DNA from: Mauremys mutica
Taxonomy: Eukaryota > Chordata > Testudines > Geoemydidae
NCBI RefSeq assembly: GCF_020497125.1
Contig: NC_059075.1
Location: 30,664,003 to 30,728,002 of the forward strand
Reading direction: 5' to 3'
DNA: 64,000 nucleotides
The translations under genes were made by a program, and so were the position numbers. Shown in pieces: positions 1-11,381 of this stretch (within the stretch, counting starts at the first letter, position 1; every line of letters starts with the position of its first letter). Under the pieces are notes generated by a model. It made no database searches and had not been told where the DNA came from. It saw nothing but the letters and a program-made list of their open reading frames with translations.

Positions 1-211
1 GGGTAAAGCTCTGGGCTCTCCCCGGTCAGCTTGGCCCAGCCTCGCCACGGCCCTTTCAACCCTCCGCGGGTCAGAAGGGTTTTCCTGTTGCACTAAAGTG
101 CAGCCAAAGCCCCTAACTGAAACCTGACCCCCGGTAAAGGTCCAGCAGCAGCAGCATGTGCTTGGTTACTGACCCAGTGTGAAACCCCGGGCCCAGGTCT
201 TCTGAACACTG
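1..211. other. Unassigned sequence at window edge
   Basis: GC-rich sequence running into the window start. It may be part of an interspersed repeat that began before the window. No reading frame or motif was recognised. Confidence 0.3.
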
Positions 212-498
212 TTCTCAGTGGTAGCAGATGACAGAACAAGGAGGAATGGTCTCAAGTTGCAATGGGGGAGGTTTAGGTTGGATATTAGGGAAAAAAACTT
301 TTTCACTAGGAGGGTGGTGAAGCACTGGAATGGGTTACCTAGGGAGGTGGTGGAATCTCCTTCCTTAGAGGTTTTTAAGGTCAGGCTTGACAAAGCCCTG
401 GCTGGGATGATTTAGTTGGGAATTGGTCCTGCTTTGAGCAAGGGGTTGGACTAGATGACCTCCTGAGGTCCCTTCCAACCCTGATATTCTATGATTCT
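212..498 (+). repeat. CR1 LINE 3' end (5'-truncated)
   Basis: The + strand encodes the last ~65 residues of CR1 ORF2, with the block [20 protein letters not shown] and a stop at 413-415. The usual CR1 3' UTR follows, with the GGGTTGGACTAGATGACCTC block, and the copy ends in ATTCTATGATTCT. The upstream reverse transcriptase part is missing, as in most CR1 copies. The ORF is a dead fragment and not a host gene. Confidence 0.93.
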
Positions 499-1285
499 AA
501 CACGTGCTCGCTTTAAAATAAAAAACTTCTCCCTGTTAGTGAATGATGTTGCTCTGTCCTTCAGAGGCCTAAAAAAGAAAACCACATGCCTATGCCAGCA
601 ACAACCCCATATCTTGTATTGTTGCACTCCAACATTAGGGAAAGTATCCAGGGCATTGGCATTATATTGTGATATTGCCTTCTCTTTACCAGATGCAGCC
701 CGCCTGCTCTCTTTGGCAAATCGCAGGAGTGCGTTGGCAATGTAGCTACATAACTGATAAAGCACTTTGTCTGACATGCCTTCAAAATATCTCCACAGTC
801 AATGGTTGGGTTCTAGAAACAATTGAGTTAATTCTCTTCCTTCCCCCCCCCCTTTATATAATCACTAATCTGAAGACTAAAGTTTAGCTCTACAGGTTTC
901 ACAAGAACTACATTATTGTAAACCCACACTGCCACGCAATGCGCTCTGTAATTCATGCTGTGCTTGGCTATGCAAGAAGTGTTCCCTAAGAGTGACTAGG
1001 AACAGAGTTAGGAGAAAGTGTTTGGAGAAATTCTGATTAGGGCCAGCCTTTAACTGTAACCACTTGGTTTGTTGGTAATTAAAAATGTAAATATTAAGAG
1101 CTGATTGGAATGTGAATTGACATGTATGTACATTAGGTTTATATATACATACCAAATGTAAAATATTAGAGTGCAGATTATCATTCCATGCTGATGTATA
1201 CAAGGTTCCTGTGCAAGGAAAATAAACTAATGCATTGATCCTGCAAACTGTTTTGTGCTTAACTTTACATATGAGACTGTTCATA
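499..1285. other. Non-coding, nothing recognised
   Basis: Ordinary AT-rich DNA with a short C run near 845. The short ORFs overlap each other on both strands and have no recognisable domain. Confidence 0.5.
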
Positions 1286-1295
1286 TGTGTAAAGT

Positions 1296-1413
1296 ATCAG
1301 AGGGGTAGCCGTGTTAGTCTGGATCTGTAAAAAGCGACAGAGTACCTTATAGACTAACAGATGTATTGGAGCATGAGCTTTCATGGGTGAATACCCACTT
1401 CATCGGAAGCATG
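1296..1413 (+). repeat. SINE-like interspersed repeat with 10-bp TSD (GTAGCCGTGTTAGTCTG family)
   Basis: The 118-bp insert starts ATCAGAGGGGTAGCCGTG and ends CATCGGAAGCATG. It is flanked by the perfect direct repeat TGTGTAAAGT (1286-1295 and 1414-1423). A second copy with the same start lies on the minus strand at 44314-44483. I know this sequence as abundant in turtle genomes but cannot name its class. The variable 10-12 bp duplications suggest target-primed retroposition. No A-tail is seen. Confidence 0.75.
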
Positions 1414-1423
1414 TGTGTAAAGT

Positions 1424-1953
1424 TAGACTTGCATACGTGTTTGCTGGATCAGGGCATTAGTTTTTATAACTTCACTGAATCTTTGTCGCTTTTGCTAGTG
1501 GCATAAAGGTAGTTCTGTGTAATTTTAGCTAGCAAAGTATCAGTTGTAGACATTAGTGATAAACAATTATCAGTTCATGAGAGGTGCTGAGGACTCACAA
1601 CTTCCATTGACTTGAATGGAAGTCAAATTGAGTCAATGGGACTGAAGAAATCCATCTGTGTGCTACAGCTTGCAATATTGGGGCTTTTGTTTTTATTACA
1701 ATCATGTTAGTTTTAAGCTGACCATATCCCATTAAAAACTGCTCACAACAGGTCTTTCCTTCAAGTTGCAAACAGCCAAGAATGGAGCTTGATGGTGGAA
1801 CTAGTTACTACATTCAACTATAGAATCATTAATTTTGCATAAATTATGCCATAGCCCAGTTGTAATCCCATACATTCAGAATTTTCACATAGAATCAATT
1901 ACTAAATTATCATTACTGCATGAAGTTGTTTGACTTTAAAATTAAAATATTTC
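1424..1953. other. Non-coding, nothing recognised
   Basis: AT-rich unique-looking DNA. A short self-complementary stretch lies at ~1592-1645, around the recurrent TTGACTTGAATGG motif. Confidence 0.5.
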
Positions 1954-1961
1954 ATGTAAAC

Positions 1962-2111
1962 CAAGGGTCCCCAATGCAGTGCCATTTTGGTGGTATTTAG
2001 GCAGCAATGCCTCTTGTCATTGCCGCATTTCGGTGGCTGCTTGTCTGGCGGCCACGCTCCTCAGTGGCTAGTTGTCTGGCACCCGCCACACGGAAAGGTT
2101 GAGGACCACTG
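1962..2111. mobile_element. hAT-like non-autonomous element with 8-bp TSD
   Basis: The 150-bp element has imperfect inverted ends: CAAGGGTCCCCAA on the left and TTGAGGACCACTG on the right. The perfect 8-bp target duplication ATGTAAAC lies at 1954-1961 and 2112-2119. The CAG-type ends and 8-bp duplication are typical of hAT (Charlie-type) elements. No transposase is encoded. Confidence 0.88.
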
Positions 2112-2119
2112 ATGTAAAC

Positions 2120-3366
2120 CAAGACTGATTATGACCAAAATCCAACTGGGCATTGTTCATTCTTAAACTCAGACAAGGAGCATTGTAACTAATCTAATCA
2201 TGTGCAGAGGAGCTCTTTACAGAACTAGTGGTTTAGCCGAACCACAAACAAAAATAGAGTATTGTCAACTGAGGCATCTCTCCCTTATTAGCAACAGAAC
2301 ACATCTCATATCAACATATTCTAAGTTATAATATGCGTTGTCTATTAACCTCCAAGTATCATTTGTGAATTAAAAGTGGCTTCAAAACATCCTGTTCTAA
2401 AGCCAGGCTGTACTTTTGTTAATGCATTCTGTATGCTTGGGTTATTGAGTGTGTTCAGACACACTATTCTTACAGTGCTACTTTAATGACTAAAGATTTG
2501 GTTGTAATTAAGCTCATCTTATAACTTTCTTTAATTATTAGGCATGCTGCCATACTGAAAGCAACACATTTTGTTAGTTAAGAATGAAAGGGCAAATATT
2601 GTGGAACTGAATCTCCTTTAACTTACACTGGTGTAAATTGGCAGTAATTCCTCTGAAGTCAATGGAGTTGTAACAATGAGAGGAGGAGAACTAGGCCCTG
2701 GACTTTCCTCATTAGCAAATCTAGTAACCAACAGTAGAAGTAGTTTGTGTTCAAAGATGTTCATTCCTGCACTCTGGGTTCAACTGACAATAATACTCTT
2801 AATTTTGACTTTGCTTGATTAATTGAAATAAACACTGCCATCTCAATCAGTGGGTCTTTTCTGACCATTAGCAAAACTACTCATTCCCTTCTTCAGGCTT
2901 TTATTTAATTTTGCAACCTAGCTAACTCTATTTAGAATAAGCTAGTACATTTCTTCAGATGCCTTAAATCTGGTAAATAACCTCACTCTAATCTTCCTCA
3001 GACAAATCCCTAACTCCCCAAACACAGAATTTGGGACTTGCTCCTTTTGAAGTCAAGGGTCAAACTCTCACTGACTTCAAAGAGCGCATTGTGTTAAATC
3101 CTGTTATTCACCCAGTGAATAACACTACTCATTTTCCCTGGCAGCCTGATGATTGCATCGGTGGATGAGCCCCCTCTTCCTCCAGCCATCTAGATGGTGA
3201 GAGAATTGTTAATGATAATGGGGTGTGTGTGAGAGACAATTAAAATGTTCTAAATAAATTTTACTTGGATAGCAAACATAATTTGAAGATTTGCATTGTG
3301 ACCCTTAGAAAGAATAGTCAGTGATTGGGGATACATTTTATGTAAATATGAGAGGCAGTGGCTTTA

Positions 3367-3413
<47 letters not shown>

Positions 3414-5925
3414 TTCTGAATAAGAACCTGCTTATGGATTTCCCAGAGGACCTGATCCTGCAAATAGTTATGCACATGCTTAACTTTACTCATAGGAGTA
3501 GTTCCATTGAACTGCAAAGGTTTACTTGTGAATATAGTTAAACATGAGCATAAATATATGTAGGATTGGAGCCTAAACTGGGAGGAGAGTCAGATCCTGG
3601 GTTTGGTTTGAACCTATCTATACTGCATAATGTCTCCTAGCTATGTTAGCCCATCTGAACATACAGAATTACCTAGGTCACATCTCTTCTGCTTAGTATG
3701 TGTGTTCGTCTGCCCGTCATCTTAGCTAGGTTTAACCTGGTCAGTGCTTTAATAATTTATAATAAAAACCTAAAACCACCTTCACTATAAACGCTGATGC
3801 TTATCTTCTCTCTGGATTGCACCCCTGAATTTGTTAGGAAATTCTGTACTCTAGTGAAAATTGAAAATATTTGACCAGCTCTAGTGAGGAGTTCATTTTC
3901 ATGAGCTGTCCGTCCATACACCAAAAGTATCTTAGGTGTGTCTTGCATAGTCTTGGGGCTCAAGAGATCTGGATTCTATTCAATGCTCTGCTTAGTGTGT
4001 TACTTTGAGTAAGTCACTAAGGGACACATTTTCCAAGTTAGGCCCTCAAGTCTAGCCTAAGACCCCGAAGTGATAAGATCCCTTCCGCCTACAGTATTCT
4101 CTCCTGGTTATAGTGTTTGTGAATGCTTACAAATGGCTCCAGTTCTTCAAGTATCAAAGGCATAGCAGAATACCTGATAGTTCTATTCTTCCATCTCATG
4201 TAAGAAAGTGGGGAGAGACTTCTGGGTGCAAAAACATCTTGGAATCACAATAAGTTTAGAACATGTTAGATAAAGTAAACCCCTTATACTTAAACTGGAT
4301 TATAAAGTAACCATTGATGACTAGGATAAATAAAGTCAATAGTCTGCTGTGTTAGAATGGATGAAACCCCTCATGTGGGAACTACTGCCACATTTTCACT
4401 AGAAGTCATGTTGTTCTTGCAGAAGTTTCATTCTCAGAGTTTTCTTTCATTGCCAGCCCCCATCTGAATCTGAATGATCATGCTATCCAACATTCATTTG
4501 CATTAACCACTTCCATAACTTATTTCACTGTCTTTTCTTGTCCAAGTCAGTGAACATATCTCCAGCTCTCAGGAACAATGTTATCAATACAAGAATTGCA
4601 GTGGTACTTGCCTAATGCTGTGTTAGGCACATGGCTATAGTACCTCCAACAGCTATTACAGGCCATGGCTGGGGCGTGCATGTTTCAGTATATTAAAAAA
4701 AAATAGGTTTTAAGCATTATCATGGGACTATTTTATAATGCCCTTTCCTTTATATTTGAGCTAATCTTGCATGTGAAGAATTGGCTGAGATTTATGGATA
4801 TTATGCTTTTGGCCATTTTTTTTAAACTATATTAATCATCTGGTTACTAGGACTTGGATGATGACTGTATTTAAAAACTGCAGGTGCAAGACTATAATGC
4901 TAACTTAAAAAAAAGAGTGATTTGGACACCAGCAAACAGCTGCTCAACTCACTGGAGGCTCCTGTTGCTGCAATGTTTTCCTCCAAGGGGCTTTTTAAAA
5001 AGTCTAAGCTTAAGATGCTCTTTCACTTTTCAGTTAGTTTTTGTCTCTCCAAAGCACACTGGCCCTGCATCAGGGAAAGGTTGGCTCCATTCTTGTGACT
5101 GTTGGGGTGCGGGGGAGGGGTGTGTGGGTCAAAGCAGAGTTGTCATTTGGGGCCATGCCACAGGAACAACTGCCCATAGTGTTCTCCTGCCAAAGTTTAC
5201 TTCCCCCTTTTCCGAGGGGTGTCTTAAGAGCAGAGGCAATTGTTCCTGCAGCTGCAAAGGTTCAAACGCACACTTGCTCAACTTTATTTTTCTTCGGGGA
5301 GGTAGCCAGCAGCAATTCAGTTTTACTTTGTGCCTTATTACTGTGCTGGTGGTCTGTTCCTGGGCTCTGTGCACAGAAGTATTGCTTTGGGGTGGGTGGG
5401 TGAGGGGTTTTATCTGCCTTCCCCAGTATCTGCAGCTGCTGCTTCATCAGGCAGAGAGCTAAAGCTAGACTACACCTGTGCTCATCCTGCAGAGTTAAGT
5501 TAAAAAGGCCCGCCTGGAGGGAAATGTGCATGTAGATCTTCTTTGTAAGGGCGGAGACGTCTGAACAAGTTACTTTTGGCCAAGCACAATAGTCAGGTGG
5601 TATCGGCTATTCTGCTGCAGGCAAAAACCCATTCACAGGCCACTGTGGTAGTTCAGCCATACCTATATGCCCCCTCAGCACAGGAGCCAGTGAAATGAAC
5701 AGTAGAACCACAGTGAACCGTATTTCTGTTATCAACAAACCAGCTTCCTTTGGGGCTTGTCTGCACATGGATGTTACATCAGAGTAACTGTAGTTTGTTT
5801 GCTTCACGGTGGCAACACACATTTAAAAAAAAATGGTTACGAAAATTCTTTGGTGTCTTAGGCTGCAAGTGATCCCTCTTGGAACAGGAGTAACTCTACT
5901 TTTGCATTGAGTTTGTTCACTTTAA
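2120..5925. other. Long non-coding stretch, apart from a microsatellite
   Basis: AT-rich DNA with no convincing exon. Remnants of the recurrent TGAAGTCAATGG-type motif occur near 2655 and 3069. A weak MIR-like segment may lie near 3960-4030. ORFs of up to 192 codons around 4884-5462 overlap on both strands and have no recognisable domain. This is probably the intergenic or 5' leader-intron region of TC2N. Confidence 0.45.
3367..3410. repeat. Compound (GT)n(GA)n microsatellite
   Basis: About 8 GT units are followed directly by about 14 GA units. Confidence 0.97.
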
Positions 5926-6022
5926 GGTACATGCAGTGATGAGCTGCCAAAATCTTAACAACGGGTTCCCTATAAAAAGTTCTGATTTAAGGGATGTGCA
6001 ACAGCATGTATTTTTTGTACCA

Positions 6023-6115
6023 ATAGGGTTACCATACGTCCATATTTTCCCAGGAGGTGATTAAGAACCGAAAAGCCTGACATGTCCAGGAAAATACAGA
6101 TGTATTTTAACCCTA
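6023..6115. mobile_element. Small palindromic MITE-like segment
   Basis: The ends TAGGGTTACCATACGTCC and ATGTATTTTAACCCTA are imperfect inverted repeats of about 8-18 bp, with a TTTTCCC/GGGAAAA pair inside. It lies within the left part of the hAT-like element. It may be an independent insertion or an old internal part of the family. Confidence 0.45.
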
Positions 6116-6395
6116 CCTAAAGTTCTTTTTTAAAAAGATGGGGCTGAACTAGAAATGAGCTCCGTTTCACATGTGTGGGTGGTGATCAGGGACAGTCTCA
6201 ATTTTTGGGTCTTTTTCTTATATAGGCTCCTATTACCCCTCACCCCCGTGAGGGGTACCCCACACTTGCTGTCTGGTCACTCTAGGGTGTGCACATGTGT
6301 GGGTCCCAGCTGCTCCCTGCCCCCCCCCTCATTAAAGCAGGTGTGCAGGGTTACTGCCCTGGGAACTGCAGGGCACCAGTGGATGTGGGGCTGGC

Positions 6396-6720
6396 TGCAG
6401 ATAGGGGCGTGGGGCAGGGCTAGCTGGAGGCAGGGAGTGACACGGGCTGGCTGTGGGCAGGTGATGCAGACGGGCGGGCTGCGGGTGGCTGCGGGCAGAG
6501 GCTGGCTGCAGGCCGGGGGTGGCTGTGGCAGGGGCTGCGGGCAGGGGGCGGCTGCGGGCAGGGGGCGGCTGCGGGCAGAGGGCGGCTGGGGGCAGGGGCT
6601 GGCTGGGGGCAGGGGGTGGGGCAGGAGCGTGGCTGTGGCAGGGGGTGGCTGGGGCTGGCTGGGGGCAGGGGGGTGGCTGGCTGGGGGTGGCTGTGGCAGG
6701 GAAGGCGGGGGAGGGGCGCA
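6396..6720. repeat. GC-rich minisatellite-like array
   Basis: Degenerate tandem units built on GGCTGCGGGCAGGGG and GGCTGGGGGCAGGGG, about 12-18 bp each. Both strands stay open through it (269 codons on +, 225 on -), giving G/W/R-rich or P/S/A-rich low-complexity peptides. These frames result from base composition and are not genes. Confidence 0.8.
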
Positions 6721-6997
6721 GATACTCACACGGGGGGGGGGCTGGGAGCAGCAGGACGCAGCCGGGGACTCACCAGGCAGCAGCAGGAGCCCCAGGGCCA
6801 GAGGTCCAAAGAGCAGCAGCAGCAACAGGGCCAGGAGGCAGCTCACATGGCTCCCGCAGCACAGCGCAGCGCCCCCCGGCGGCCGGGAGGAGGAATTACA
6901 GGCTTCCCAGGCAGAGCCCATCAAAGCTTCCCTCGCAGGGAAGCTAGTTAACAAGCGGTTCTAAAACGGCTTCTAAATTTAACAACGGGTTCGCGCG

Positions 6998-7146
6998 TGT
7001 TGTGTATTTGGTTGTCATGGTTTTTGCTGCTATGGCAACTGAGTTAGAGTATTATGGTCTGTAAATAAAATGGAGGTTTTGGTTAGCTGTCTGCTCTCTG
7101 GCCTCAAGTGATTGCTTCCTACTCTGGCTGCCCCAAGGATATAACA
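6998..7146 (+). repeat. 5' LTR of the mag-like Gypsy element
   Basis: 149 bp with TG...CA ends. AATAAA lies at 7064-7069, so the R region and poly(A) signal are packed into a very short LTR. No clear TATA box was seen. Confidence 0.96.
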
Positions 7147-7170
7147 CTGGTGACGAGGACGGGATCCTGG
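7147..7170 (+). promoter_or_regulatory. Primer-binding region of the Gypsy element
   Basis: Directly after the LTR comes CTGGTGACGAGGACGGGATC. A TGG-type start one base past the LTR is typical of a tRNA-primed site. I could not assign the tRNA. Confidence 0.55.
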
Positions 7171-7270
7171 TGCTGCTCCAGTAACAGAAGGAAGTAGAAG
7201 TCAAGGTAAAGACCAAACAAAGAAAAAAAGCTGCTTCTTTGCACTGACTGTGAAAGTGAAACTAAAAATC

Positions 7271-8032
7271 ATGGCTACTCTGACCAGGCCCCTGGAGCCT
7301 TTTGATGAGAATACAGAGCAGTGGCATGTGTATACTGAGCGTTTTGAGCTTTTTTTTATTGCAAATGACATTACAGAAGCGAAGAAGGTGCCAATATTCT
7401 TAAGTGTTGTAGGGGCTAAAACCTACTCCCTGCTACACAGCTTACTACACCCTGTTAAGCCAGCAACTAAATCTTACAGTGACATTGTGGAAATCCTGGG
7501 GTCCCATTTTTCCCCAAAACCACTGGTAATTGCTGAAAGATATAGGTTCCACAAAAGAGACCAAAAGGAAGATGAAACAGTTGTACAATTTGTAGCCATT
7601 CTAAAAAAGCTAACAGAACACTGTGAATTTAAAGAAATGTTAAATGATGCCCTGCGTGACAGGTTAGTGTGTGGCCTGTACAGTGAAGCTATACGGAAGC
7701 GCCTACTGACAGAGGCTCAGCTTACCTTACAGAAGGCTGTTGATATTGCTGTCTCCATGGAACTGGCTACAAGGGAGGCACAATACATCGGTGCACCCCC
7801 TAGGGTGCAAAAAGTGTCACAAGAACCGACCCACAAAACTGTGCAGAGTCAAGAATGTTACCGCTGTGGTAAGCCAGGACACCAGGCATCAGAATGCTGG
7901 TGTAAGGACCTGGTGTGTCGACACTGTGGCAAAAAGGGACACATTGAGTGTGCCTGTAAACAAAAGAAAGAGGCCTGTGGTCTGGCCGACAAAAAGAGGA
8001 ACCTTGCATACTCTAGAGCAGACCCAGGATGA
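7271..8032 (+). CDS. gag: Gag polyprotein of the Gypsy element
   Basis: The Gag forms the retrotransposon particle and binds its RNA. I prefer the ATG at 7271, which has A at -3 and G at +4; an in-frame ATG at 7250 also exists. The first ~180 residues are the retrotransposon gag domain (begins MATLTRPLEPFDENTEQW). Two CCHC zinc knuckles follow, at 7856-7897 and 7916-7957, both with perfect C-X2-C-X4-H-X4-C spacing. The frame ends at 8030-8032, just after the second knuckle and a basic stretch. Protease follows in the +1 frame. The change is either programmed frameshifting or a single-base slip, perhaps in the A5 run at 7991-7995. Confidence 0.93.
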   Translation: MATLTRPLEPFDENTEQWHVYTERFELFFIANDITEAKKVPIFLSVVGAKTYSLLHSLLHPVKPATKSYSDIVEILGSHFSPKPLVIAERYRFHKRDQKEDETVVQFVAILKKLTEHCEFKEMLNDALRDRLVCGLYSEAIRKRLLTEAQLTLQKAVDIAVSMELATREAQYIGAPPRVQKVSQEPTHKTVQSQECYRCGKPGHQASECWCKDLVCRHCGKKGHIECACKQKKEACGLADKKRNLAYSRADPG

Positions 8033-8621
8033 TCAAGGAGACACCTCATCACAAGAGGAAGTGCCACTGCATGTTTTGTCTTTGGCAGCGGGCTCACATG
8101 AATACTGGGTAACCCCCTTATTGGAGGGCAAACCTATACGCATGGAACTGGACACCGGTGCAGCTGTCTTGCTGGTCTCTGAGACTGTGTATAAAGAAAA
8201 GCTACAGCATCTTCCGCTTAAGGCAACAAAAACTGTTCTGAAGACGTATACGGGAGAAGCTGTGCCCATGGTGGGCACTATTGATGTTAAGGTGGAGCTC
8301 AATGGACAGGCTGCTAGATTGCCACTGTTTGTGGTGAGAGGTAACTACCCAGCCTTAATGGGTAGGTCTTGGCTTGGGAAGATTCAACTGAACTGGGCAG
8401 AAGTGCACCGGATGACTAAAGAAGAAACCAGTCTAACCCCTGTACTAAGGAAACATGCTGCTGTTTTTGGAGATGATTTGGGAAGTATGAAGGGAATCAC
8501 TGTGACATTGAACATTAAACCTGGCAGTCCACCAAAATATCTGAAGCCCGAACTGTGCCATATGCCATCAGGCCAAAGGTTGAAGCAGACCTGGAGCGCC
8601 TGGTCACCAATGGAGTCCTAA
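8033..8621 (+). pseudogene. pol: Pol, aspartic protease segment (frame then lost)
   Basis: This is the N-terminal part of Pol, in the frame +1 to gag; the frame itself is open from well upstream. The active-site motif DTGA is at 8151-8162, preceded by a hydrophobic/acidic stretch typical of retropepsins and followed by a second half containing the hydrophobic LMGRSWL block. Family homology is lost after about 8547. There the reading must shift by one base to continue into reverse transcriptase, which points to one missing base between about 8544 and 8550. The remaining codons to 8621 are out of frame. Confidence 0.85.
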
Positions 8622-9643
8622 TACCAGTTACCCATAGCTCATGGGCCACTCCTATCGTTCCAATAGTGAAGAAAGATGGCTCTCTCCGGATTTGCGGGGA
8701 TTTTAAAGTCACTGTCAACCCAGTGTTGTGTGCAGAGCAATACCCGCTTCCCCGCATCGATGACCTCTTCGCAGGCCTGGCTGGGGGACAAAAGTTCAGT
8801 AAGATTGATCTGAGTCAAGCATATTTACAGATGCACGTCGATGAAAAGTCCCAAGAGCTGTTGACTATTGTGACTCATAAGGGGCTTTATCGATACTGTC
8901 GCCTACCCTTCGGAATAACATCGGCTCCCGCCCTGTTCCAGAGAGCTATGGACCAGATCTTGTGTGGCTTGTCAGGAGTTCAGTGCTATCTGGATGACAT
9001 CCTGGTCACTGGAAGAAATGAAGAGGATCACTTAAAGAATTTAGAGGCTACCCTACAAAGATTGGAAGAGTATGGCCTACGAGTTCGCAAAGACAAGTGT
9101 GAATTCTTCAAGCCCTCTGTTGAATATTTGGGACACATCATCGATTCTGCAGGTCTTCATAAGGCCCCTGCAAAAGTTAAAGCTATTGTGGAGGCTCCCC
9201 CACCACGAAATGTAAGCCAGCTGCGCTCGTTTCTAGGACTACTGAACTATTATGGAAAGTTCATCTCACAGTTAGCCACACTGCTAAAACCACTTCACGA
9301 ACTCCCTGGGCAGAACAAGGCCTGGAAGTGGACTGAAGCCTGTGATGTTGCATTTAACAAAGCTAAGGATGCATTGTTAAATTCTGAAGTTCTAACGCAC
9401 TTTGATCCATCCTTACCCCTGCAATTGGCCTGCGATGCCTCCCCTTATGGAGTGGGAGCAGTCGTGTCACACATTATGCCTTCGGGAGAAGAGAGACCTA
9501 TTGCTTTTGCTTCACGCACTCTAAGCAAAGCAGAAACTAACTACGCCCAAATCGAACGTGAGGCATTAGGAATTGTTTTTGGAATTCGGAAGTTTCATCA
9601 GTACCTCTTTGGGCGAAAGTTTACTCTTCTTACAGACCATTGA
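8549..9643 (+). pseudogene. pol: Pol, reverse transcriptase and RNase H segment
   Basis: This segment copies the element RNA into DNA and degrades the template. The fingers/palm blocks are recognisable, with KIDLSQAYLQM early and the catalytic YLDD at 8987-8998. The connection domain follows, with LRSFLGLLNYYGKFI. RNase H starts around 9420 (QLACDASPYGVGAV) and continues through IEREALGIVFGIRKFHQYL. Translation stops at a TGA (9641-9643) inside the conserved TDH block of RNase H; homology resumes in the same frame. A TGA here fits a C-to-T change at a CpG, but that is inference. The shift from the protease frame near 8548 is a separate defect. Confidence 0.92.
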
Positions 9644-11242
9644 CCTCTGACGTCAATTTTTGGACCCTACACAGGCATTCCCCCATTAGCTGCTAGTCGT
9701 ATGCAACGTTGGGCATTGTTACTTTCAGCACACACATATGAAATCAAATATCGGAAATCCACTCTGCACGGCAATGCAGATGGCCTCTCGAGGTTGCCTT
9801 TGCCGGTCAAACATCAAGATAGTGCCCAAAAGGAAATCTTTTACTTTGAACAGGTAGAGAATACACCCATCACTGCTACTCAGATAAAGAAGGCAACTCG
9901 CGTTGACCCAGTATTGTCCCAAGTTATGGACCTGGTGATGCATGGAAAATCTCGACAAACCTCTCCGGTCTCATCCGACCTTGTTCCCTACATGTCCAAA
10001 CGGATGGAGTTATCGGTCCAATCTGGTTGTTTGTTGTGGGGGAGACGTGTCATTATTCCACCACCGCTGAGATCACAGATGTTAGAACAGCTACATTCCG
10101 GTCACTGTGGAATAGTGCGCATGAAGGAAATTGCACGAAGCTATTTTTGGTGGCCTGGATTGGACAGCACTATTGAAGAGAAGGCAAAAGCTTGTATGTC
10201 ATGTCAGGGTGTGAGGAATGCACCACAGTGGGCACCCCTACACCCATGGGACTGGCCTGAAAACCCGTGGCAACGTATTCACGTTGACTTTGCTGGCCCC
10301 CTTGAAGGAAGCATGTTCTTGGTGGCAATAGATGCCCATTCTAAATGGCCAGAAGTCTCTATAATGCAGTCCACTTCTGCAGAGAGTACTATCCAAAAAC
10401 TACGAGGACTCTTTAGTCGTTTTGGTCTGCCAGAACAACTTGTGAGCGACAACGGACCGCAGTTCGTTTCTCAGGAGTTTCAAAATTTTATGAAGGCAAA
10501 TGGGATACACCACATCACGTCAGCACCATATCATCCGTCCACCAACGGATTAGCTGAAAGATTTGTGCAGACAATGAAAAACGCTTTGAAATCAGCAAGG
10601 GGACAACACTCCATTCAAAAGCGTCTGGATATCTTCTTACTTTCCTACAGAAACACCCCTCATGCTACGACTCAGGCATCCCCGGCCTTTCTAATGATGG
10701 GACGACAGCTGCGCACTTGCTTTGATCTGCTGAAACCTTCTGAACCCCGACAAATTGTGCAACATCAGCAGCAATATCAAGTCATCAGACGGGCACCCAG
10801 AGCAAAAGACCGAACCTTTAGCCCGGGACAGCCAGTTTTGGCTCGGAATTATACTTCCAGAGCTAAATGGGTCCCGGCCACAGTCATCACTCAAACAGGA
10901 CCTGTTTCCTACACAGTCCGGACTGCAGAGAATGTTACCTGGCGGCGACATGTAGATCAGCTGTTGCCAGGTCATGCCAGTCCTCAGGACCCATCTGCAG
11001 TTGAGGGGTCTGACTTCACCTCTTCTGGTGAGGCACCGAATCACGAGTCACCTGTTCCTGACTGTTCTCCTCCCTTACTGCCGGCGGCTGAGATACCCCT
11101 TTGCCCAGCACGAGCTGATACCACCTCCTCACCCGTTCGTGCTGCGGACCCTGAGCCCCTAGTGCTTTCGGGTGCAATAACACCAGAAGTTCGCCGTAAT
11201 CCACCTAGAGACAGAAGGCCTCCTCATCGGCTGGATCTCTAG
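9644..11242 (+). pseudogene. pol: Pol, RNase H end and integrase segment
   Basis: This continues in the same frame after the TGA. The end of RNase H (NADGLSRLP) is followed by the linker and integrase, which joins the DNA copy to the chromosome. The HHCC zinc domain is visible (HSGHCG, then CMSCQ). The catalytic triad is complete: Asp at 10286, Asp at 10448 and Glu at 10556, giving D-D-35-E spacing. The GLAERFVQTMKNAL block is present. The C-terminal part carries a GPVSYTV SH3-like block and ends in a Pro/Ser-rich tail before TAG. The integrase domain itself appears intact. Confidence 0.93.
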
Positions 11243-11366
11243 CTAGGGCGAACCCACAGTTATGGGGCAAAATAATCCCCAGGGTTTAGCCGGGAATGGA
11301 GGCAGTCTACCCTCCTTCTCTAGTCTAGTGTGTTTTTTTTTTTTTTATTTAGGGGATGTTCTTATT
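11243..11366 (+). other. Gypsy 3' untranslated region
   Basis: Non-coding sequence between the pol stop and the polypurine tract, with a long T run at about 11331-11347. Confidence 0.7.
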
Positions 11367-11379
11367 AGGGGGGGAGGAA
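11367..11379 (+). promoter_or_regulatory. Polypurine tract of the Gypsy element
   Basis: A 13-base run of only A and G ends two bases before the 3' LTR. This is the expected plus-strand primer. Confidence 0.85.
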
Positions 11380-11381
11380 TA

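Noticed and set aside
3955..4035. Possible MIR fragment (TTACTTTGAGTAAGTCACT)
   Set aside because: Too short and diverged to call with the evidence here.
4884..5462. 192-codon ORF on + with overlapping ORFs on -
   Set aside because: No domain, no splice-consistent structure, and competing frames on both strands.
6155..6964. 269-codon + ORF and 225-codon - ORF in the same place
   Set aside because: They lie in a GC-rich tandem array inside the hAT-like element; both strands are open because of composition, and the peptides are low complexity.
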